Below, piece by piece: positions 57,063 through 64,000 of a stretch of DNA of 64,000 bases. Every line of letters starts with the position of its first letter. Position 1 is the first letter of the stretch. The stretch covers positions 69,356,051-69,420,050 of the forward strand of contig NC_021675.1 of the NCBI RefSeq assembly GCF_000247815.1, written 5' to 3'. The notes beneath the pieces are model-generated. The model ran no database searches and was not told the DNA's origin. It was given only the letters and a program-made list of their open reading frames with translations. The DNA is from Ficedula albicollis (lineage: Eukaryota; Chordata; Aves; Passeriformes; Muscicapidae). A program made the translations under genes and the position numbers.

Positions 57063-57260
57063 CTGTCGTTGACTCTCAGAATTAAATCGCTGGGTTATTG
57101 TAAGGATCGAGTTAAACTTCTCTGCACGCAGAGCTTTGTCCCGAGCAGGCAGATACTTCCTCGCTTTAACGACTCCCATTTTCCTGTTGTTCCCTGTAAA
57201 AACCCCTCGACAAGCTGGGCTTCCCCCGAGGCAATTTCCTCGCTCAGTTCAAACACAGCT
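57063..57260. other. Conserved-element-like unique sequence
   Basis: Mixed-composition sequence with many CpGs outside an island ('taaggatcgag', 'ctcgctttaacgactccc'). No repeat is recognised and no coding frame is convincing. Confidence 0.3.
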
Positions 57261-57815
57261 GCGGGGTTGGGGTTTTTCTTTCACTTTTGAGTTGAGAGGC
57301 TTTGGATGAGGACCGGTGTTTTGCTCTCTTGGCTTGTGAGATAAAAGATAAGGGTTTTGGAGGCTGTGGCTGGTGGTGGCCATCTGAAGTGGCATGGGAT
57401 TGTGTGGTGTTGCATGGTTTGAGGGTTGAATAAATTGGGATGAGCTGGCTGGAGCCTGTCTGGTGGTGCTCCTGTGGGTTGGGTGTCTGTCAGCTGAGCC
57501 CTGCACCCCAGTCTTGCTTGGCATTTACACCAGAACACTCTCACCATTGTGCTGAGCATTGTTTGGGGGTAAAAGCAGGAAAAATGGATCATTTTCTGAG
57601 CTGTGCCTTTGCCTGAGGGAGGTTGAGTCGTGTGCTTCTGACCATTCTTGGGGCTTCCTCCTTGTAACCTCCTCCTCCTGAAGCATCTTCCCCATGCAGC
57701 TGCCAGTGATGCAGAAGGAGGAACAGGTCAAGGAGGTGTGAGGAAGGACTGAGTTGTGTTGCAGCCAAGTGAGAGGGATGGAGCTGGGGACAAGTCTGAC
57801 AGGTGGTTTATTCCA
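57261..57815. other. Stretch without recognised gene or repeat
   Basis: Unique sequence with no supported feature. Confidence 0.35.
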
Positions 57816-57903
57816 GCCTTGGACACTAAAGCTGGGAGTGGGAGTGTAGCAGGGGGTTAGCCTTGGACACTAAAGCTGGGAGTAGGAGTGTAGCAGGGGG
57901 TTA
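57816..57903. repeat. 44-bp tandem duplication
   Basis: 'gccttggacactaaagctgg' begins copies at 57816 and 57860, with one base difference ('gagtggg' versus 'gagtagg'). Confidence 0.92.
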
Positions 57904-58101
57904 GGAGATGGGACTGCATGGGGACAGTGGGTGTTTGCCCAAAGCCAAGCAAATATTTGTGCCTAAAGACTAAAAATGTTATGGTCCTACAGAAGAATGG
58001 GCGGAGATGGGACTGCATGGGGACAGTGGGTGTTAGCCCAAAGCCAAGCAAATATATGTGCCTAAAGACTAAAAATGTTATGGTCCTGCAAAAGAATGGG
58101 T
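57904..58101. repeat. 99-bp tandem duplication
   Basis: Copies start 'ggagatgggactgcatgggg' at 57904 and 58003. They differ at a few sites ('gtgtttgccc' versus 'gtgttagccc', 'tatttgtg' versus 'tatatgtg', 'tacagaag' versus 'tgcaaaag'). It lies directly next to the 44-bp duplication. Confidence 0.93.
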
Positions 58102-58243
58102 TGGAGAAGAGGGATTCAGCTGCTGTCCAATCAGGCACCTCCAAAAGGAGGGTTTTTAAGGATGAAATTGAGACCCTGTTTACACTGAGGTTGGAACTTG
58201 AGCCTCTTTGGGTTTGTGGGTTTTTTTTGGATGGAATTTAAAA

Positions 58244-58462
58244 GAGGAAAGAAGTAAGCACTGACAAAAGTTTAGTTTCTTTCTTAGAAAACTTCTGTTT
58301 TCGATCAAAAGTTGCTTTTCCTCTGCAAAGGATCCCCTGAATCCTTTCTACTTCCTTTAGGTTTGATTTATCTCAGTTATTGATGTTCTGAGCTGGAACA
58401 TCCAACTTAGTAGCAAACTGCTTGATATCAAACCCCAGATTGCACATTGCCTGCTTCATCTT
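58244..58462 (-). pseudogene. Degenerate protein-like frame of unknown origin
   Basis: On the minus strand, from an ATG at 58459, about 70 codons read as a protein-like mixture with a single in-frame stop after codon 28. Segments include LGFDIKQFATKLDVPAQN before the stop and LKEVERIQGILCRGKATF and RKQKFSKKETKLLS after it. A TAG lies two codons upstream of the ATG. The AT-rich codon use differs from the GC-rich neighbourhood. It could be a fragment of a processed pseudogene or a mobile element protein; the family is not recognised. Confidence 0.3.
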
Positions 58463-59679
58463 CTATATCAAATAATTTATTCTTCAATATTATGAGTCAC
58501 TCATTGTGAGGGTAGCAGCAGATCCCAGTCTGTTTTCATGAGGTTGTTATATTTTCCTTATCAACCCAGGTCCTTGCCACAAAGCTGTGTGGATGAAAGC
58601 TGCTGCATAGCTGGGCACAACTTGGGTTTTGTTGCTCAGCGATTTTTCTCTTTTTCCTTCTTACTAAAATGATATTTTCCTAGACCAATGCAGAACAAGT
58701 TGGGTGGTTGGCATGGATTTGTTTTTTAGCTGAAGAATCCATTTCCATGAGAGTTGGAGCCCAAAGATGAGTTGTGAAGACCTGGCAGGTTGCTTGCCTA
58801 GGATGGGATCCTGTCTTGAGCCTGCTGTGGCTCAAGATGGACTGATCAGGCATGCCTTGGACACCCACATCATTCCAGACAACCCTCTGCAGCACTGGGC
58901 TGGAAATCCCCCTTTTCCACCCCAAAACCAGCCCCAGTGCAGATTTCAGTGTGAGGACTCCCTGTGTGGCAGCCATCTCTGCAGGCTGCTCTGTGCTTTT
59001 GTTTACATCTGGTAGAAAACTTCTTAAATTTCCTGGCAAGGGAGTCATTCTAATCCCTTTCAATGAGATCAACGGATTAGTGTCTCAGATGCTTATAAAA
59101 TTGTGAGGATTAGCCAAGCCTCCCCCCCTATTCTTTCTATGCCACGTAACATTGCCACGTCTTAAACGTGGATCTCTGTGCTGCACAATTTCTGGGAGCC
59201 TCTGCGAATCCAAGCATTTAAAAACCGTGTCTTCATCCTCTTCCCTTGCTCCCTCTGGATTTTTGTGCAATTTTTAGGGTGTTTTTCTCTTTTCTTCCAG
59301 CATCCCCGGCACCAAACCGCAGTAGCTGTTCAAGCAGATACGTTGGGTTTGCGTGGCTTGGCTGCATTGCGGCGCCCGTGCAGGTAAGTAGGGAGCTGAG
59401 CCCAAAGTTTTCCTTCACAGAGACTTGCAAATTCCCATCTTGAGAGGATCAGATCCCCAAAAAACATGTAATTTCACGAGTTTACCCCTCATTTCAAAGG
59501 ATCTGGGCTTTTGTGGTCCATCCCCAGAGGGGAATGGCGCTTCTGGGTCGACAGGATGCTCTCATCCCAACTGTTGGGAGCACGATGAAACTCCACACAC
59601 CCACATTCCTGCATCCTCTTAATTACAACCTGCACTTTCATTAGGACTTGCTCCCTAACTAGCACATAGGGAGGAGGAT
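58463..59679. other. Unique stretch with CpG-containing conserved-looking parts
   Basis: No repeat is recognised. Near 59140-59180, CACGT occurs twice ('gccacgtaac', 'gccacgtctt') followed by its overlapping inverse in 'aaacgtgg', which could be a cluster of bHLH/bZIP-type sites. No coding frame is convincing. Confidence 0.3.
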
Positions 59680-60200
59680 TTAATTCAAACCCTGTTGCCT
59701 CTCCCCTCAGGGCAGTTTTTAAGTGCCTTTTCTCCCGGGTCGGTGGCTGCTTGGTCGATTGACCTGTGTGAGCAAAGTGATCCTGAACTGCCGAGTGGTA
59801 GGAACTGGGAGCCAGGAATTCCTGGCCCTGACCCAGCAGAGTTTCAGAGGCAAGCTTTTAAATATATACAAAGACAAGCTCATAATTTCCACTCTACTAA
59901 TGAGGCCACGGCGTTTTCATTGAAATGTGCCAATAGGCACCGCGGTGGTATTTTAGCAGCCTTGTACTGTGAATCCAAATGTGATTTAACATGGCAGCCC
60001 CACAGAGCTGAGGAAAACTGGCTTCTCCCACTGCATTTCAATGATGCTGCTCAGCAGCACTTCCCAAAAATCCCCTCGGCATTGGCACCTCTCCTTGTGT
60101 TTCGTCCTGACAAAGCTTTTCCCCTCACTTTGGTGAAGGTGGGAATATTTAAAAGGGTAATGTTTAGGAGGGAAGAGTCTCAATTTAAAACCTGGGTTTA
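59680..60200. other. Conserved-noncoding-element-like region
   Basis: Non-repetitive sequence with balanced composition and isolated CpGs ('ggccacggcg', 'gcaccgcggtgg'). A 168-codon plus-strand frame (59695-60201) spans it but has no recognisable domain. I favour regulatory over coding sequence. Confidence 0.3.
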
Positions 60201-60469
60201 ACAGATGTGTGGCTGGCTGGTGTGAGGCAGCAATTTAATAACCAGGCTGGCCAGAAATGTCATTAAATTGTAGTAAAAAAAAGGAACGTGAGGGCTCCAG
60301 ACATCGTGTTCTCTCTTGACCTTTAAAAAGCCACTCGAAGCCTGCTCGTTGCTAAGCCACCTCCTTAGTGCCACTCATATATTTTCCCTTCTAGTAGGCG
60401 ATTCAGCACCCGGGAATTCGTAGAGATCCAACAGTAAACTGTTACAAGGTTGAAATTCTCACTGGTGGT

Positions 60470-60906
60470 TTTTAACTTTGTAGCCTTGAAGCATTCAAAA
60501 ATACTTAGCAGGTTTTGTTAGGTCAGTTGCAAGAAAAATGTAAATTTTAAGTAACTCTCACAAAAGGTGCTTGGTTTGCTTTGTTTTTTGTTTTTTGTTT
60601 TTTTTTTTAACAAGTTGTGTATCAACAGCACAGCTGTAAATTGGGGTATTGCTTATTTAGGGCTCAATTTATGAGGAACCCCCATAAGATTTTAACTTTG
60701 TAGCCTTGAAGCATTCAAAAATACTTAGCAGGTTTTGTTCGGTCAGTTGCAAGAAAAATGTAAATTTTAAGTAACTCTCACAAAAGGTGCTTGGTTTGCT
60801 TTGTTGTTTTTTTTGGTTTTTTTTTAACAAGTTGTGTATCAACAGCACAGCTGTAAATTGGGGTATTGCTTATTTAGGGCTCAATTTATGAGGAACCCCC
60901 ATAAGA
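60470..60906. repeat. 220-bp tandem duplication
   Basis: Two direct copies, starting 'ttttaactttgtagccttga' at 60470 and 60690. They differ by one base ('tgttaggtc' versus 'tgttcggtc') and by the length of an internal T/G run. It ends 'cccccataaga' in both. The near identity suggests recent duplication or mis-assembly. Confidence 0.95.
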
Positions 60907-61013
60907 AGCAGCAACCCTGGGCAAAGGAGGGGTGTGGGCAGGTGATGTTGAAAATTTACACCTGCTTGTACCTCCTAGTTACAGACCCCTGGGGTATGAG
61001 TACACCTGGATTT

Positions 61014-61190
61014 CAGAATCACAGAGTCATGGAATGGGTTAGGTTGGAGGGGCCCTTCAAGACCATCTCCCAGCACCCTTCCATGTGCAGGAACACCTTC
61101 TACTAGACTTGGTTGCTCCAACCTGGCCTTGAACATTTCCAGGGACAGAGAGTCCACAACCTCTCTAAATAACCTGTGCTTTGCTAAGGT
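61014..61190 (-). mobile_element. CR1 LINE 3' fragment
   Basis: 'cagaatcacagagtcatgga', 'ggttaggttggaggggccct' and 'caacctggccttgaacattt' give the reversed CR1 3' end in its normal order. Confidence 0.9.
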
Positions 61191-62920
61191 CCTGTCATTT
61201 TCTGCATCCTGCTAAGGTCAGGCCATGATTCCAAGAGAATAGGGAAGAAGGCTGATACCCCATGGCATCACCCTCAGTGCTGAGACTGTGACAGAGGAGG
61301 TGATGCATTTGTTGGTTGGTGAATCTTTCTCTCCAAGCACATCACTTGGTTGTGCAAGTCTGGTTGTGGAAGAGTTCCATTTTCCATTTCCAGCTAAATT
61401 TTGAGGGGTTTTCCATCCTTGCAGCCACCTTTCTTCTGCCAGTCCCATAGAAGTGAAGCAGTTTTTGTCCTGTTTCCATAGGACTCCCAGAGGTTTTTTT
61501 GCTGGACTCTATAAAGTGTTGCAAAACCATCCCAGTCTCTGTTAGCAAGGGAGAAGGAATGATAACAGAAATGTTCCCCTAAATCCCAGTACTTGGGTGA
61601 AAACCAGGAAAGGGTGGACAGACTGTTCAGCTCATGTTTTGGAAGTATTAGGAAAAGTTGGAAACGGCAGTGACGTGGCATTGGTGTGAATTCCCAGCAG
61701 GCTGGGGTTTGGGATTGTCTGGGTTTTCCTGAGGCCTTTTTCAGGGTGTCAGGATTGTAAAATACAAACCTGGCTGGATCAAAGAGGGTTTGGGGGAATG
61801 GCTGCTCTGTGGGATCTGTTTAGGGACTTTTTTCCCCGGTATCCAGTCACCAGCTTTTTCACTCTTCTCCATCCAGCTACCTCTTCTTCTTAATTTTTAC
61901 CTCAGATAAAAATGGTTCAATTAAAAGGGTCGACAGAGTGCATTCCTGAGGACTGAAACCCAGGATCTGGGAGCAGACAGCAGCAGCATAAAGAGGAATT
62001 CTTCCCTCTCTGGCCTCATGCTGCTTTTCCACCACAAGGCTTACAGCCATCTGGATCCCCTTTCAGATTATGCCCCCCCTCCCAAAAATCCATAACCTAG
62101 CAACCTTATTTAGTGCAAACGAGATCATTCTGCCTTCCTGTTCCCAAACTGTGCTTGGCTGCCTTTATAGGATGGCTGCTGGCAGCTGTGATCCCATCAC
62201 TGCTCCAGGGTGCTCGTCTCCAGCAGGATTCTGTAGGATTATTGATCACTGTGTGTTGCACTCATTATTATTTTTTCCCCTCATTAAAGGAGCTTAGGAA
62301 ATGGGGAGAAAAAAGGGTTTCAGGAAGTTGTTTAATCCATCTGCTTCTCAATATTGGAGTGGAGAGGGCAAGTTGCTCTTTGGCTCTGTGGAAAGTGATT
62401 GGTTCTGGTTCAGCCTGAAGATGACTTGATCAAAGTGGTTTTTTTTTTTTTTTCCTTCCAGATGTGATATTTTGGGAGTCCCCATTGCTTCCCACAGCTC
62501 TGTGTCATCACCCAGGAATTTTCAAATTCCCTGGAGTGTTTAACACCAATTTCTTTGCTCTGACCCTTCATCTGTGTAGGCTGAGTGTTTCTCATGGAGT
62601 TTCCAATTTGCATTCCCCAAGGAACCTGTTCGTTGGGGAACACTGTAAATGAGGAAAAGCAACCACAAATGAAGGTGGGAGATTATTCCCACTTGCCTGT
62701 GCTCTCATTGCTCTTTTGGGCCTAAAATACACCCAAATTTAATAATGTGTGTCCCACCACCATCAGCCCATAAAGGGAAGTGGTGGCTCCTGCCTTCTCT
62801 TTTCACCTCAGGAGTACAAAGAGGGCTGGGGGCAGGAGGAGGCAGCAGCACATCCTTTCCCACCACACTTTTGGGAGGAAGAGTGAGCTCACCAGGTCGT
62901 GATGTTGGAGCTGCATGCCA
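61191..62920. other. Stretch without recognised gene or repeat
   Basis: Unique sequence with only short homopolymer T runs (near 62440-62452). Confidence 0.4.
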
Positions 62921-62970
62921 GGAAAAGGCCCCCCCCCCCCCCCCCCCCCCCCCGGAAAAGGGGGGGGGGG
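62921..62970. other. Short poly-C run between repeated flanks, then poly-G
   Basis: GGAAAAGG at 62921-62928, then 25 C (62929-62953), then GGAAAAGG again at 62954-62961 leading into a G run to 62970. The duplicated 8-bp flank again suggests an unmerged join. Confidence 0.8.
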
Positions 62971-64000
62971 AAATAATTACAAATCCCCAAGGCCAAAGGG
63001 GAAAAATTCCTCAAGTGTTATTTCATCTCCGAGCAGTGAGTTGAGCTGTCCTTGGGCAGCTCGTGTGAGCCTTTCTGAGAGAGGCACTGCCAGCTCTGCT
63101 TCAGACCCTCCTGGGAAGTGATTCCCAGCCCTCATTCCTGATGGCAGCTCAAGCAGGGCTCTCCTCCAAACTCTGCTTCCCCCTCCTCCAGGCTGTATTA
63201 AATAGCACTATTGATTTTATTTTTTTTTTCTATTTATTTTTGCCTGTTTCCTGGAACTTGCAAAATCAGCCCTGAGCAAACCTCTGGTTTACTTTTCCAA
63301 CTTGGCTTTACAGTGGGTGATGGGAGCTGCAGCTGACCCATTTCTGCACGTTTCTCTGCCAGTGGTAGCAAAAACATTTTCCTACTTAAAGCTTCTCTTC
63401 AGTTTTAAATTCTGGGATTAATTGTTTCTTAAACTGTCTGGAATCAGAAGGACTTGCTGGAAATGGCAGCACTACAGTCATGCTGCCAGATGTTGCTTTC
63501 CTTAGACTTTTTTATTTTTTTCCAATTGCTTTGTTGTGTTGTCACATCACTTTCTGTGTCCCCTGCCCAGAGGCAGTGGAGAGGGTTAAGGTTTTGTGTT
63601 TGGTGTCAGCCAGTTGGGGAACACAGCCAGGAAATTTCCTGATTCCAGTTCAAAAAAAGCATCGGATCCGCTCTCAGGGAGGAAGGATCAAAGGTCCAAA
63701 GTGCTTTGTGCTTGCAGGTCATTTTGGTTCCTTGGGTGTCCAGGCACAGAACAAAAACCCACCACTACCTCCAAACCTGCAGGCAGCCAAAATGGGTGAA
63801 ACAAGTGGGTTTTTGTACTGTTTGACACCTACAAGTTATTTCTGTGTGCTGTGATGGTGCCGCATCCCCCCAGCCAAGCTTTGCTGGATCCTGGTGCAAC
63901 TCTGCCTGTGCTGTGAGGGACCTGTTGGGATGTTCCCACTTCCCAGCACATTAATCCCACTAATCAATAACCCTGCCAAGCCTTGCACCATCCCTCACAC
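62971..64000. other. Stretch without recognised gene or repeat
   Basis: Unique sequence to the window end. The 124-codon frame at 63480-63854 has no recognisable domain. Confidence 0.4.

Noticed and set aside
59695..60201. 168-codon plus-strand frame as a gene
   Set aside because: No domain, no Kozak support and no splice context. The sequence looks more like a conserved noncoding region.

Overview
The window reads as nuclear DNA of a bird, most likely a songbird. It carries many 3'-end fragments of CR1 LINEs on both strands, with the characteristic 'ggaaggacctt...tccaacctaaa' terminus. It also carries at least thirteen long terminal repeat (LTR) copies of endogenous retrovirus type in six sequence groups (called A-F here), plus minisatellites, and no bacterial, organellar or viral genome architecture. 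I recognise no intact protein-coding gene, tRNA, rRNA or CRISPR array. Nearly all long open frames are by-products of homopolymers or tandem repeats.

About 5.8 kb (9 %) of the window is eleven pure poly-C runs of 25 to 1391 bases. Every run reads C on the supplied strand. One lies in an LTR of opposite orientation to the other four interrupted LTRs, so the C is tied to the scaffold strand and not to the element. Each interrupted group-A LTR lacks a different stretch of real sequence, and a sixth copy is unbroken. I treat these runs as mis-filled assembly gaps.

Layout: 1-9 kb has LTRs A1, C, F and A2 and a CR1 tail. 9-12 kb is mostly non-repetitive, with AT-rich stretches that look like conserved regulatory DNA. 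13.4-14.3 kb is a very homogeneous 51-bp minisatellite. 14.4-29 kb is LTR-rich (B1, A3, D1, B2, A4, E with a duplicated 3' part, D2) with CR1 fragments. 29-36 kb has CR1 tails, a ~480-bp CTTC microsatellite, truncated LTR A6 and two filled gaps. 36-47 kb is largely featureless apart from LTR A5 and CR1 tails. 47-52.5 kb is GC/CpG-rich with tandem repeats and three large filled gaps, and it is the best place for a hidden promoter or first exon. 52.8-64 kb is mostly unique, with conserved-element-like stretches, short tandem duplications, two protein-like degenerate frames on the minus strand and a rearranged CR1.

No set of genes works together here. The value of the window lies in its repeat history, its assembly errors and a few regulatory candidates. 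All LTR and CR1 assignments come from reading motifs and comparing copies within the window, not from a database search.
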